This document shows positions 43,576-51,906 of a DNA stretch of 64,000 nt, piece by piece. The translations under genes were made by a program, and so were the position numbers. Each line of letters begins with the position of its first letter. Position 1 is the first letter of the stretch. Source of the stretch: UBA4615 sp044368415 (GTDB lineage: Bacteria > Pseudomonadota > Gammaproteobacteria > Burkholderiales > Burkholderiaceae_E); contig JBIPLJ010000015.1 of the NCBI GenBank assembly GCA_044368415.1, positions 10,693 through 74,692 on the forward strand, read 5' to 3'. The notes beneath the pieces were generated by a model. It did no database searches and was not told the DNA's origin. It saw only the letters and a program-made list of their open reading frames with translations.

Positions 43576-44528
43576 CAGAAATACCCCTGCCGCTTGCGCA
43601 GCTCCATCGCCGCTTCGCTGGCCTGATCGTCGAGGCGCGTCGCGCCCCGCTCGGAGAGTCGTGTCACCTCGGTCTCGCGGACGATCGCATCGAGGTCGGC
43701 GGCATCCGACTCCACCGGCGCGGTGCAGGTGATGTCGCCCACCGTACGGAACCGTACCGTGGCGCGCTCGACCGTCTCGCCGGCACGCGGCGGCGTGAGT
43801 GCCGTGACCGGCACCAGCGCGGTGCCGCGGCGGACCACCTCGCGTTCGTGCGCGAAGTAGATCGAGGGCAGCGCGATACGCTCGCGGCGGATGTACTGCC
43901 AGACGTCGAGCTCGGTCCAGTTGGAGAGCGGGAAGACCCGGATGTTCTCGCCCGGCGCGATCGTGGCGTTGTACAGCGACCAGAGCTCGGGCCGCTGGTT
44001 TTTCGGGTCCCATTGCCCGAACTCGTCGCGGAAGGAGAAGATCCGCTCCTTGGCGCGGGCCTTCTCCTCGTCGCGGCGAGCCCCTCCGATGCAGGCACCG
44101 AAGCCGTGCTCGCGGATCGCGTCGAGCAACGTCACCGACTGGTGCGGGTTGCGCACCTCGTCGGGATGGCGCAGCCGCACGCGGCCACTGCGGATCGAGT
44201 CGCCCACCGAACGGACGATGAGCCGGTGGCCACGCTCGGCAACGATGCGGTCGCGGAACGCGATCACCTCGGGAAAGTTGTGTTCGGTGTCGACATGCAG
44301 CAGCGTGAACGGCACGCGCTGCGGCCAGAATGCCTTCTCGGCGAGACGCAGCACGACGGCCGAGTCCTTGCCGCCCGAGAAGAGCAGCGCGACGGTGTCG
44401 TGTTCGGCGGCGACTTCACGCAGGATATGGACCGACTCGGCTTCGAGAGCGTCGAGTTCGCTCCATCCTTCATCTTGAGCGGCCGGCTCGAACTGCTGGC
44501 GTGCGGGGGGATCGAGGGTGAGGTTCAT
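43575..44528 (-). CDS. cysD: sulfate adenylyltransferase subunit 2
   Basis: 317-residue catalytic subunit of ATP sulfurylase, an N-type ATP pyrophosphatase. The PP-loop is in VALLFSGGKDSAVVLRLAEKAF; other family blocks are FTLLHVDTEHNFPEVIAFRD, GACIGGARRDEEKARAKERIFSFRDEFGQWDPKNQRPELWSLYN, FPLSNWTELDVWQYI and the C-terminal SEAAMELRKRQGYF. I start at the ATG at 44528 (MNLTLDPPARQ), preceded by AAGGA. It lies 19 nt after cysH. Confidence 0.95.
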   Translation of the reverse strand: MNLTLDPPARQQFEPAAQDEGWSELDALEAESVHILREVAAEHDTVALLFSGGKDSAVVLRLAEKAFWPQRVPFTLLHVDTEHNFPEVIAFRDRIVAERGHRLIVRSVGDSIRSGRVRLRHPDEVRNPHQSVTLLDAIREHGFGACIGGARRDEEKARAKERIFSFRDEFGQWDPKNQRPELWSLYNATIAPGENIRVFPLSNWTELDVWQYIRRERIALPSIYFAHEREVVRRGTALVPVTALTPPRAGETVERATVRFRTVGDITCTAPVESDAADLDAIVRETEVTRLSERGATRLDDQASEAAMELRKRQGYF

Positions 44529-44547
44529 GGGTCGTTGTCCTTGTGCG

Positions 44548-45285
44548 TCAGGCCGTCTGCGCTGGGACGAGGGTGCGCACGATCCGCCCGTCCGGAGCGA
44601 CGTGCAGCCCGCATTCCTTCGTCTGCGGCGACTCCCACCACCAGCGGCCGGCGCGCTCGTCCTCGCCCGGCGTGATCGCGCGTGTGCACGGTGAGCAGCC
44701 GATGCTCGGATAGCCCTGTGCATGCAAGCTGCTCACCGGGACGTCGTGCGCGGCAACGTAGTCGGCGACGTCCTGCGTCGACCAGTCCGCCAGCGGACTC
44801 GCCTTAGTCAGGCCATGGTCGGCGTCGTACGCGAGAGGCTCGAGCGCGCCGCGCGTCACCGCCTGCGCGCGCCGCAGCCCCGTGACCCACAGTCCCTTGC
44901 CCGCGAGCGCACGGCGCAGCGGCTCGACCTTGCGAATCGCGCAGCACTGCTTGCGCAACTCGACCGATCGGTAGAAGGCATTCGTGCCTTCGGCGAAGAC
45001 GAAGGCCTCGAGCGCCGCCGCGTCGGGATGCAGCGCACGGATCGGCCGGCCGTAGCGTTCGCGCGCCGCGTCGAGCAGCACGTGCGTCGCTTCGGGCAGA
45101 CGACCGGTATCGAGCGTGACGATCTCGACGTCGAGCCCTTCGCGGCCGATCAGGTCGAGGACCACCATGTCCTCGAGGCCGAGGCTGGTGGTGAACACGG
45201 CGGGCGCGTGCGCAGCGATCGCATCTCGCAGCAGTGCGCCAGCGGCCTGCACGCGATCGGGCGCGGTGTCGGAGGGGGCGGGCAT
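44548..45285 (-). CDS. cysH: APS-type phosphoadenylyl/adenylyl-sulfate reductase
   Basis: About 245 residues. It reduces adenosine 5'-phosphosulfate to sulfite. The PP-loop region TTSLGLEDMVVLDLIGREGLDVEIVTLDTGRLPEATHVLLD is followed by two cysteine pairs, RKQCCAIRKVEPLRRAL and SIGCSPCTRAI, which bind the [4Fe-4S] cluster of the APS-using type, and by the catalytic ECGLH near the end. PAPS reductases lack the cluster cysteines. That agrees with the absence of an APS kinase gene here. The start at 45285 (MPAPSDTAP) gives the usual length; an in-frame GTG at 45354 is possible. Thioredoxin would supply electrons. Confidence 0.92.
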   Translation of the reverse strand: MPAPSDTAPDRVQAAGALLRDAIAAHAPAVFTTSLGLEDMVVLDLIGREGLDVEIVTLDTGRLPEATHVLLDAARERYGRPIRALHPDAAALEAFVFAEGTNAFYRSVELRKQCCAIRKVEPLRRALAGKGLWVTGLRRAQAVTRGALEPLAYDADHGLTKASPLADWSTQDVADYVAAHDVPVSSLHAQGYPSIGCSPCTRAITPGEDERAGRWWWESPQTKECGLHVAPDGRIVRTLVPAQTA

Positions 45286-45494
45286 GGGTCGGACTGCGGG
45301 CGCGCCGCAGCCTGTACGGGTATCGGACCCGACAGCATCCCCGGCTTGGGCCACGATCGGAAAGATCGGAAAGTGATTCGCTTATCAGCTCCGAGACTGA
45401 GGGCACGGGTTCTGAACATCGAACCGCTTGCTGCTGTCCTTGACGAGCCCGGTCGGGCACACTCGGAGAACCAGACCTCCCCTGGAGACGCCCC

Positions 45495-45995
45495 ATGTCG
45501 CAGACCGCTCCGCACAACGTCACGGGCGCGCAAGCCGCCCTCGTGGACACATCGCCCGCCGAGTTGCTGGCACGCGCCGCCGTCCGCGGACACGACAAGG
45601 GCCTCGCCTACCACGGCGAGGTCACGCCGGCCGAAGCCTGGGCGCTGCACGCCTCGGGAGCCGCCAGGTTGATCGACGTGCGCACTCGCGCCGAGTGGAC
45701 CTACGTCGGCCGGGTCGACGGTGCACCGCTCGTGGAATGGCGAGCGTTCGGCGCCGACCAACCCAACCCCCGATTCATCGAAGCCCTCGGTGCCGAGGCA
45801 CCGCGCGACGTGCCGGTCATGCTGCTGTGCCGCAGCGCGGTGCGCTCGCACGCCGCCGCCGAACTCGCCGCCCGCTCGGGCTGGTCGATGGCCATCAACG
45901 TGCTCGAGGGTTTCGAGGGCGATCTCGACGAGAGCGGGCATCGCGGTGCGCTGAGCGGCTGGCGCAAGGCAGGCCTGCCTTGGATCCAGTCCTGA
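45495..45995 (+). CDS. rhodanese-like sulfurtransferase
   Basis: 166-residue single-domain rhodanese: VTPAEAWALHASGAARLIDVRTRAEWTYVGRVDGAPLVEWRAFG, then VPVMLLCRSAVRSHAAAELAARSGWSMAINVLEGFEGDLDESGHRG. The active-site Cys is in LLCRSAVRS. The C-terminal GWRKAGLPWIQS is common in these small cytoplasmic proteins. It likely carries persulfide sulfur. It is divergent from cysH, so it may share sulfur-responsive control. There is no signal peptide; the first 45 residues before the domain are of unknown role. Confidence 0.9.
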   Translation: MSQTAPHNVTGAQAALVDTSPAELLARAAVRGHDKGLAYHGEVTPAEAWALHASGAARLIDVRTRAEWTYVGRVDGAPLVEWRAFGADQPNPRFIEALGAEAPRDVPVMLLCRSAVRSHAAAELAARSGWSMAINVLEGFEGDLDESGHRGALSGWRKAGLPWIQS

Positions 45996-46079
45996 GGACA
46001 GGCCAGCGCCGCCGCGGGCGCTAGAATCGCGCCCTGTCCACCGCCCTGCCCCGCAGCGCTCGCCGCGTCGGGCTCCGCC

Positions 46080-47243
46080 ATGTCAGATCTCCGTCTCGCG
46101 GTCCGTACCACGAGGATCGCGCCCTTCCAGGTCATGGAGCTGGTCAAGCGCGCCGTCCTGCTCGAGCAGCAGGGCCGTCCGGTGATCCACCTGTCTATCG
46201 GCGAGCCGGACTTCACCGCGCCAGAGCCTGTGGTCGCCGCCCTCGAGCGCGCCGCGCGGGCCGGCCGCACGCAGTACACCTCGGCCACCGGGCTGCCCGA
46301 ACTACGCGAGGCAATCTCGCGCGACTACCGGCACCGGTACGGCGTCGACGTCGACCCGGGCCGCATCGTCGTCACCGCCGGCGCGTCGGCCGCGCTGTCG
46401 CTCGCCTGCTGCGCATTGGTGGACGTCGGCGACGAGGTGCTGGTCACCGATCCGAGCTACCCGTGCAACCGGCATTTTGTCGCCGCCTTCGATGGCGTCG
46501 CGCGTACGGTGCCGGTGTCCGCCAACACGCGCTTCCAGATGACCGAGGCACTGCTCGCCGCGAACTGGGGCCCCAAGGTGCGCGGCGCGCTCCTCGCCTC
46601 GCCGGCCAATCCAACCGGCACCTCGATCCCGTTCGACGAGCTCGGCCGCATCGTCGCCGCGTCGCGTTCGCGCGGCGGCTTCACCATCGTCGACGAGATC
46701 TACCTCGGACTCTCGTACGAGGACCGCGCCCGCACCGCGCTCGAGCTGGGCGACGACGTCGTTGTCGTCAACAGCTTCTCGAAGTACTTCCACATGACCG
46801 GCTGGCGCCTGGGCTGGCTCGTCGTGCCGCCGTCGACGGCCGCGACCTTTGAGAAGCTCTCGCAGAACCTGTACATCTGTGCGTCGGCACTCGCGCAGCA
46901 CGCCGCGCTCGGCTGCTTCGAACCCGACGCGCTCGCCGAGTTCGAGCGCAGGCGCCTCGCATTCCGCGAGCGCCGCGATTTCATCGTGCCCGCGGTGCGC
47001 GCGCTCGGCTTCGACGTGCCGGTGATGCCCGACGGCGCGTTCTACGCCTGGCTCGACTGCATGCGCTTCGGCGACAGCGGCGCGCTCGCCTCGCGGCTGC
47101 TCGAGGAGGCGTCGGTCTCGCTGGTGCCGGGTCACGACTTCGGGTCGAACGAGCCGGGGCGCTGGATGCGGCTCTCCTACGCGACCGAACGCGCCAAGCT
47201 CGAGGAGGCGGTGCACCGCATCGGGCGCTGCCTCGCGGGCTGA
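46080..47243 (+). CDS. class I/II PLP-dependent aminotransferase
   Basis: 387 residues, fold type I. It shows LSIGEPDFTAPEPVVAAL, YTSATGLPELREAISRDYRHRYGVDVDP, VTAGASAALSLACCAL, LASPANPTGTSIP, IVDEIYLGLSY, and the PLP lysine in VNSFSKYFHMTGWRLGWLVVP, ending with the substrate-carboxylate arginine in RWMRLSYATE. This is the aspartate/aromatic/alanine aminotransferase group; the exact substrate is not deducible. It stands alone and converges on the lytic transglycosylase gene, with a 9-bp hairpin between. Confidence 0.88.
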   Translation: MSDLRLAVRTTRIAPFQVMELVKRAVLLEQQGRPVIHLSIGEPDFTAPEPVVAALERAARAGRTQYTSATGLPELREAISRDYRHRYGVDVDPGRIVVTAGASAALSLACCALVDVGDEVLVTDPSYPCNRHFVAAFDGVARTVPVSANTRFQMTEALLAANWGPKVRGALLASPANPTGTSIPFDELGRIVAASRSRGGFTIVDEIYLGLSYEDRARTALELGDDVVVVNSFSKYFHMTGWRLGWLVVPPSTAATFEKLSQNLYICASALAQHAALGCFEPDALAEFERRRLAFRERRDFIVPAVRALGFDVPVMPDGAFYAWLDCMRFGDSGALASRLLEEASVSLVPGHDFGSNEPGRWMRLSYATERAKLEEAVHRIGRCLAG

Positions 47244-47292
47244 GCGCACGGCGCAGACGAGGAAGCAGCCCTCTCGGGCGGCCGTAAATGAA

Positions 47293-47314
47293 GAAGCCGC
47301 CCTCGGGCGGCTTC
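47293..47314 (-). terminator. hairpin terminator between convergent genes
   Basis: Perfect 9-bp stem GAAGCCGCC / GGCGGCTTC with a CTCG loop. On the minus strand it is followed by TTCATTT, a fair U-rich tail, so it suits termination of the lytic transglycosylase transcript. On the plus strand there is no U-tract. An imperfect related hairpin (GCAGCCCTCTCGGGCGGC) lies just upstream. Confidence 0.7.
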
Positions 47315-47349
47315 GTGCCTCACCGGACCGGCGCTGCCGCCGGTTCGGC

Positions 47350-48321
47350 TCAGATCTCGCCGGCCGGCTTGCCGAGGCTCGGTGCCACCCCACCGCGCAG
47401 ATGGGAGTCGCGCGCCTCAGCGCCAACGCCGGCCGGCTCGACCGCCACGGGCCTGGGCTCCTCGGGCGGCAGCGGCGTGCGCGTCTCGATGATCCGCGAC
47501 ACCGGCTGCATCGTCGGCTCGGGCTCGGGCTCGACCCGCACGCGCGCGGCGATCACCTCGGCCGGGATCGGACGACCGGCCGCTGCGGCCGCGATCCGCT
47601 CGCGAGCGTTCAGCACCTTCGCGCCGTAGCCGCCATCGTGCTCGGCAAGCGCCGCGCCGACGTACGACTTCAGCGCGCCTTCGACTGAGCCCTCGCGGTT
47701 GATGTATTCCTTGAGGATCGTGCTGCCGACACGGATGTTCGCCACCGGGTCGAAGGCGGCCGGGATCCCGCCGAACGGGCGGAACTTCTCGGCGTGGACG
47801 CGGGTCAGGACCTGCATCAGGCCCTGGGCGCCGGCGGTGCTCTGCGCCTTCGGGTTGAAGCTCGACTCGACTGACATGATCGCCAGCACGAGCATCGGGT
47901 CGACCTTGATGTCGCGAGCCGCGCGGTACGCGTGATAGACGAACTCGCTGGTCGCGTCGACGCCGACGCGGTAACGCGTCGCGATGAAACGGGCGATGTT
48001 CTGCTGCTCGCGGTCGAGCGGGGGCAGCGCGCGCACCGGCTCGTCTTCGACGGACTCCTCCGCGCCCGCCCGCAGGCGAGCTTCGGGTGCAGGCGAGGCG
48101 GCGCTCGCGGTGCGCTGAGCCGAAGACAGATAGCCCTCGGGCACGTCCATCGCAAGCCTGGGTACCGACGCTACATCGACACCTCCCAGCGTGCCGTGCA
48201 CCGCGACGATTACAACTAGAGCCATCGCCAAAACCGGGGCCGAACGCCGCGCGAGACGCGCAAGCGAAAGTACCCTGACGGTCGCGGCGAACAGCAGGTC
48301 GATCCTGCGTTGTTCCGACAT
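47350..48321 (-). CDS. SLT-domain lytic transglycosylase
   Basis: 323 residues. A membrane anchor or uncleaved signal at about 29-47 (PVLAMALVVIVAVHGTLGG) is followed by a linker and, from about 105, an SLT domain: FIATRYRVGVDATSEFVYHAYRAARDIKVDPMLVLAIMSVESSFNPKAQSTAGAQGLMQVL with catalytic Glu152, then FDPVANIRVGSTILKEYI and GALKSYVGAAL. It cleaves peptidoglycan glycan strands to 1,6-anhydro ends. The last 90 or so residues are a Pro/Glu/Val-rich tail outside the domain. GGGAGGA precedes the ATG at 48321. A long leader rich in hairpins lies upstream. Confidence 0.9.
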   Translation of the reverse strand: MSEQRRIDLLFAATVRVLSLARLARRSAPVLAMALVVIVAVHGTLGGVDVASVPRLAMDVPEGYLSSAQRTASAASPAPEARLRAGAEESVEDEPVRALPPLDREQQNIARFIATRYRVGVDATSEFVYHAYRAARDIKVDPMLVLAIMSVESSFNPKAQSTAGAQGLMQVLTRVHAEKFRPFGGIPAAFDPVANIRVGSTILKEYINREGSVEGALKSYVGAALAEHDGGYGAKVLNARERIAAAAAGRPIPAEVIAARVRVEPEPEPTMQPVSRIIETRTPLPPEEPRPVAVEPAGVGAEARDSHLRGGVAPSLGKPAGEI

Positions 48322-48530
48322 CAGTCCTCCCGTGCAGCATGACGCTGCATGACCCGCCGAACCCGGCAGGTTGGATCCATCACATCGGCAGACTTCCGCT
48401 GCCTGGTCCCGCGACGGCCTGCGGCCGTCTTTTTTCGAGCTGAGCCTAAGGGCTGACCCCCGGAGCTCGACGCTCGGCGTGGCGCGTTGTGCGCCGATGC
48501 ACAGTCCTTTCACTGCGCGGGTGGCCGCCC
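48322..48530 (-). promoter_or_regulatory. structured leader of the lytic transglycosylase gene
   Basis: Read on the minus strand, the stretch before the transglycosylase ATG contains a chain of hairpins. In order they are GAGCT...AGCTC (48435-48465 region), GACGGCC-GCA-GGCCGTC, GGCAG...CTGCC, GCCG-GGTT-CGGC and TGCAGC-GTCAT-GCTGCA, followed by a good ribosome-binding site. This looks like an organised 5' untranslated region, possibly a riboswitch or another cis-regulator. I cannot match it to a known class by eye. Confidence 0.4.
48413..48435 (+). terminator. Rho-independent terminator, plus strand
   Basis: GACGGCC-TGC-GGCCGTC, a 7-bp stem, followed by six T. It is a textbook intrinsic terminator on the plus strand, but no plus-strand gene ends here: the upstream gene is on the other strand. 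It may end a small antisense or intergenic RNA, or the T-run may be a by-product of an A-rich spacer in the transglycosylase leader. Confidence 0.6.
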
Positions 48531-48701
48531 TCTGAAGGAGCGATCCGTTGACACTAGGCGGATCCTGTCCGCCCGGGGTGGCCCATGAGTCCAGGGGCCG
48601 GTGAGATGGCCGGATTGTACCAGCGGACGGGATCGGGTCAACCGGGGGACTGTGCGAAGATTCCCCGCTTATTCAGACGATCGGCTCTGCCCGCTGTCCC
48701 C
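48436..48701. other. intergenic region upstream of ubiD
   Basis: The 266 nt from the plus-strand terminator to the ubiD start hold no gene I can support; the first part overlaps the transglycosylase leader. TTGACA occurs at 48548 but no -10 element lies at the right distance. The ubiD promoter must be here. Confidence 0.4.
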
Positions 48702-50258
48702 ATGCGCTACGCAGATCTTCGCGACTTCATCTCCCAGCTCGAATCGAAAGGCGAACTGCGGCGCATCGCGACCCCTGTGTCGCCACGCTTCGAGATGACC
48801 GAGATCGCTGATCGCGTGCTGAGGGCGCAGGGGCCGGCGCTGCTGTTCGAACGGCCGGTCGAGGGCGGCCGCGGCAGCGCGTTCCCGGTGCTTGCCAACC
48901 TCTTCGGCACTCCTACAAGGGTCGCGTTCGGCATGGGCCAGGACTCGGTCGCGGCGCTGCGCGAGATCGGCCAGCTACTGGCCTACCTGAAGGAGCCCGA
49001 GCCCCCCAAGGGGCTCAGGGACGCTTGGGACAAGCTCCCCGTACTCAGGCAGGTGCTGAACATGGCGCCGCGCGAGGTCTCGCGCGCGCCGTGCCAGCAG
49101 CAGGTTTGGGAGGGCTCGGACGTCGATCTTGGACGGCTGCCGGTGCAGACCTGCTGGCCAGGCGACGTCGCGCCGCTGATCACCTGGGGTCTGGTCGTCA
49201 CCCGCGGCCCCTCGAAAACGCGGCAAAACCTCGGCATCTACCGGCAACAAGTCATCGGCCGCGACCAGACCATCATGCGCTGGCTCGCGCATCGCGGCGG
49301 CGCGCTCGACTTTCGCGAACACGCGGCGGCGAATCCTGGTGTGCCCTTCCCCATCGCGGTCGTGCTCGGCTGCGACCCGGCAACGATCCTCGGCGCGGTC
49401 ACGCCCGTTCCCGACACCCTGTCGGAGTACCAGTTCGCGGGCCTGCTGCGGGGCGCGAAGACCGAGCTGGTGAAATGCCTGGGCAGCGAGCTGCGCGTGC
49501 CCGCGACCGCGGAGATCGTACTGGAGGGGGCGATCCGTCCTGACCTCGACGGCAGCGCGACGCGCGCACACGGCCAGCGCCTCGGCTGGAAGGGGGAGCC
49601 GCCGGCGGCTGCGCTCAACGGCTGGGAGATGGCGCTCGAAGGGCCGTACGGCGACCACACCGGTTACTACAACGAGCAGGACTGGTTCCCAGTGTTCGCG
49701 ATCGACCGGATCACGCTGCGCCAGAACGCGATCTACCACTCCACCTACACCGGCAAGCCGCCCGACGAGCCGGCGATCCTCGGGGTCGCGCTCAACGAGG
49801 TCTTCGTCCCCATCCTGCGCAAGCAGTTCCCGGAAATCGTCGACTTCTACCTGCCGCCCGAGGGCTGCTCGTACCGGATGGCGGTGGTGTCCATGAAGAA
49901 GCAGTATCCCGGTCACGCCAAGCGCGTGATGTTCGGGATCTGGAGCTTCCTGAGACAGTTCATGTACACGAAGTTCATCGTCGTGGTCGACGACGACGTC
50001 GACCCGCGCGACTGGAAGGACGTCATCTGGGCGATCACCACGCGGGTCGATCCGATCCGCGACACCACGCTGGTCGACCGCACACCGATCGACTACCTCG
50101 ACTTCGCGTCGCCGGTGTCGGGACTCGGCTCGAAGATGGGCATCGATGCGACCAACAAATGGCCGGGCGAGACCGACCGTGAATGGGGTCGCACCATCGC
50201 GATGTCGCCCGCGGTGAAGCAGCGGGTGGATGCGATGTGGGGGGAGTTGGGGCTTTAG
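48702..50258 (+). CDS. ubiD: UbiD-family 4-hydroxy-3-polyprenylbenzoate decarboxylase
   Basis: 518 residues, slightly longer than E. coli UbiD. It decarboxylates the polyprenylated ring in ubiquinone synthesis using prenylated FMN from UbiX. It shows MRYADLRDFISQLESKGELRRIATPVSPRFEMTEIADRV, PVLANLFGTPTRVAFGMG, the cofactor segment QNLGIYRQQVIGRDQTIMRW, YQFAGLLRGAKTELVKC, EIVLEGAIRPD, and GPYGDHTGYYNEQDWFPVF. The reading frame is open 39 codons upstream, but MRYADLRDF is the usual N-terminus, so I start at 48702 despite no clear ribosome-binding site. It converges on dacB. Confidence 0.94.
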   Translation: MRYADLRDFISQLESKGELRRIATPVSPRFEMTEIADRVLRAQGPALLFERPVEGGRGSAFPVLANLFGTPTRVAFGMGQDSVAALREIGQLLAYLKEPEPPKGLRDAWDKLPVLRQVLNMAPREVSRAPCQQQVWEGSDVDLGRLPVQTCWPGDVAPLITWGLVVTRGPSKTRQNLGIYRQQVIGRDQTIMRWLAHRGGALDFREHAAANPGVPFPIAVVLGCDPATILGAVTPVPDTLSEYQFAGLLRGAKTELVKCLGSELRVPATAEIVLEGAIRPDLDGSATRAHGQRLGWKGEPPAAALNGWEMALEGPYGDHTGYYNEQDWFPVFAIDRITLRQNAIYHSTYTGKPPDEPAILGVALNEVFVPILRKQFPEIVDFYLPPEGCSYRMAVVSMKKQYPGHAKRVMFGIWSFLRQFMYTKFIVVVDDDVDPRDWKDVIWAITTRVDPIRDTTLVDRTPIDYLDFASPVSGLGSKMGIDATNKWPGETDREWGRTIAMSPAVKQRVDAMWGELGL

Positions 50259-50383
50259 GCTGGGGCTTTAGATCAGCCGGCTCTCGCCGGATTCACGTTC
50301 TCCACGCACCGGCCCGGCCCGGAGGGCCGGTCGTTCGCCCGGCGCGGCCCATGGGCCGCGAAACCCCGGGCTCACCCCCCGGG

Positions 50384-51838
50384 CTAACCATTCGCGTGCA
50401 CCCAGCGCAGCAGCGCGTCCTGCGCCGCCGAGCTGCCGGCGGCGCGCGGTCCGTTGACCAGCATCACCACTGAATAGCGCCGGCCCGAGGCCGCCTCGAC
50501 GTAACCCGCGATGCTGCGCACGTCGTTGAGGCTGCCGGTCTTGATCCGGGCGCGGCCCTCGATCGGCTCGCCGCGCATCCGCGCCTTCATCGTGCCGTCG
50601 ACGCCGACCACCGGCAGCGACTCGAGGAAGATCGCCGCGTGGTCGCTGCGGGCGGCGTCCGCCAGCACCTTCGCCATCGAGGCGGGCGAGATCCGCTCCT
50701 GGCGGGAGAGACCCGAGCCGTTGTCGATGACCAGCTCGGGCGAGCGCAGGCCGCGGCGTTCGAGCCAACCGAAGACCGCGCGTCGCGCCCGCTCGAGCGT
50801 GGCCGGCTGACGGGTCGTCAGCTCGGACGATGTCTGCAGCATCACCTGCCGCGCCATGACGTTGTTGCTGAACTTGTTGATGTCGCGCACGACATCGCCG
50901 AGCGTGCGCGGGGACGTCCACTGCGCCATCACCGGCAGCGTCGGATCGGTGCGCCGCTCGAGCGTCGCGCGTCCGGTCCAACTGCCGCCGGCCGTCTGCC
51001 ACGCAGCAAGGAAGAACCCCTGTATGAACTGCCGGTGGTTCAATACTGCGGCCATCGTCGCCTGCTCCCCGCAGCCGGCGGAGTAGGCGCCGCCGATGCG
51101 GATCGACGGCCGCTCCTCGGGGCCGGCGTCGCGGATCGCGAGCCCGGGTGCGCCGAACCGGCAGGCTCCCGGGATCAGCTTGACCTCGTTCACCAGCGGC
51201 ACGCCCGCCAGAGGCGGGTCCAGAGTGAGCGACACGGCGCTGCCCTCGGGGCGCACCACCACCTTGGTCGCCTTGAAGTTCATCAGTGCCGCGTAGGGCC
51301 GCACGTTGTAGGGCTGGGAGGGATCGCCGTCGAACTTCTCGTACGACGCCTCGCCGATCTCGTAGAGCGAGTCGTCGATCACCAGGTTGCCGCGGATCTC
51401 GCGCAGACCGGTGGCCCGCAACCGGCCGACGAGCTCGGTCATGTCCTCGATCACGAGCTTCGGATCGCCCCCGCCGCGCAGCACCAGGTCGCCGAGCAGC
51501 ACATCGCCCTCGATACGCCCCCGCATGGCGAGCGCGGTCGTCCATCGGTAGTCGGCCCCCAGCAGCGACAGCGCCGCATAGGTGGTGACGAGCTTCATCG
51601 TGGACGCCGGATTAAATGCCTGCTCGGCGTTGTGCGCGAGCAGCGGGGTGCGGCTGTCGAGCGCCACCACCGCGATGCCGAACTCGCCCGGCGCGATCGC
51701 AGCGACCCGGATCGCCTCTGCGATCGGCGCCGGCAGCATCTGGGCGCCCGCCGGCAGCGCGGCACACCAAGCGAGTGCTGCGAGCCATGCCCGCGCGCGC
51801 CGCGGGCCTGCGCCGGATCGACGGTGACGAAGCTTCAT
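50384..51838 (-). CDS. dacB: D-alanyl-D-alanine carboxypeptidase/endopeptidase (PBP4)
   Basis: 484-residue class C penicillin-binding protein. Signal peptide ARAWLAALAWCAALPAGAQ; SxxK at Ser79-Lys82 (NPASTMKLVTTYAALSLLG); SxN as KFSNNVMARQVMLQ; KTG in ARIKTGSLNDVRSIAGYVE; the inserted domain holds DLVLRGGGDPKLV and NLVIDDSLYE. It trims peptide cross-links in periplasmic peptidoglycan. The usual length is about 480. Monocistronic, divergent from the SDR gene across 68 nt; a GC-rich inverted-repeat stretch lies between its stop and ubiD. Confidence 0.94.
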   Translation of the reverse strand: MKLRHRRSGAGPRRARAWLAALAWCAALPAGAQMLPAPIAEAIRVAAIAPGEFGIAVVALDSRTPLLAHNAEQAFNPASTMKLVTTYAALSLLGADYRWTTALAMRGRIEGDVLLGDLVLRGGGDPKLVIEDMTELVGRLRATGLREIRGNLVIDDSLYEIGEASYEKFDGDPSQPYNVRPYAALMNFKATKVVVRPEGSAVSLTLDPPLAGVPLVNEVKLIPGACRFGAPGLAIRDAGPEERPSIRIGGAYSAGCGEQATMAAVLNHRQFIQGFFLAAWQTAGGSWTGRATLERRTDPTLPVMAQWTSPRTLGDVVRDINKFSNNVMARQVMLQTSSELTTRQPATLERARRAVFGWLERRGLRSPELVIDNGSGLSRQERISPASMAKVLADAARSDHAAIFLESLPVVGVDGTMKARMRGEPIEGRARIKTGSLNDVRSIAGYVEAASGRRYSVVMLVNGPRAAGSSAAQDALLRWVHANG

Positions 51839-51906
51839 AATTTCGATGATCTCACGCCGTCAGGCATTCGCCGGACGGTCCGACAACAGGACGACTGGAG
51901 ACGCAG

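Noticed and set aside
48322..48435. SRP RNA, 6S RNA or tmRNA in the structured region before the transglycosylase
   Set aside because: None of the conserved cores (for example GGAAGGAAGCAGC of SRP RNA) is present on either strand.
48548..48553. TTGACA as a promoter for ubiD
   Set aside because: No -10-like hexamer lies 16-18 nt downstream; the following sequence is GC-rich.
48585..48701. N-terminal extension of UbiD
   Set aside because: The 39 extra residues have no match to the UbiD N-terminus, which begins at MRYADLRDF.
50259..50383. GC-rich inverted repeats after ubiD as a terminator or mobile-element end
   Set aside because: Several overlapping short palindromes with no T-run and no target-site duplication; not specific enough to call.
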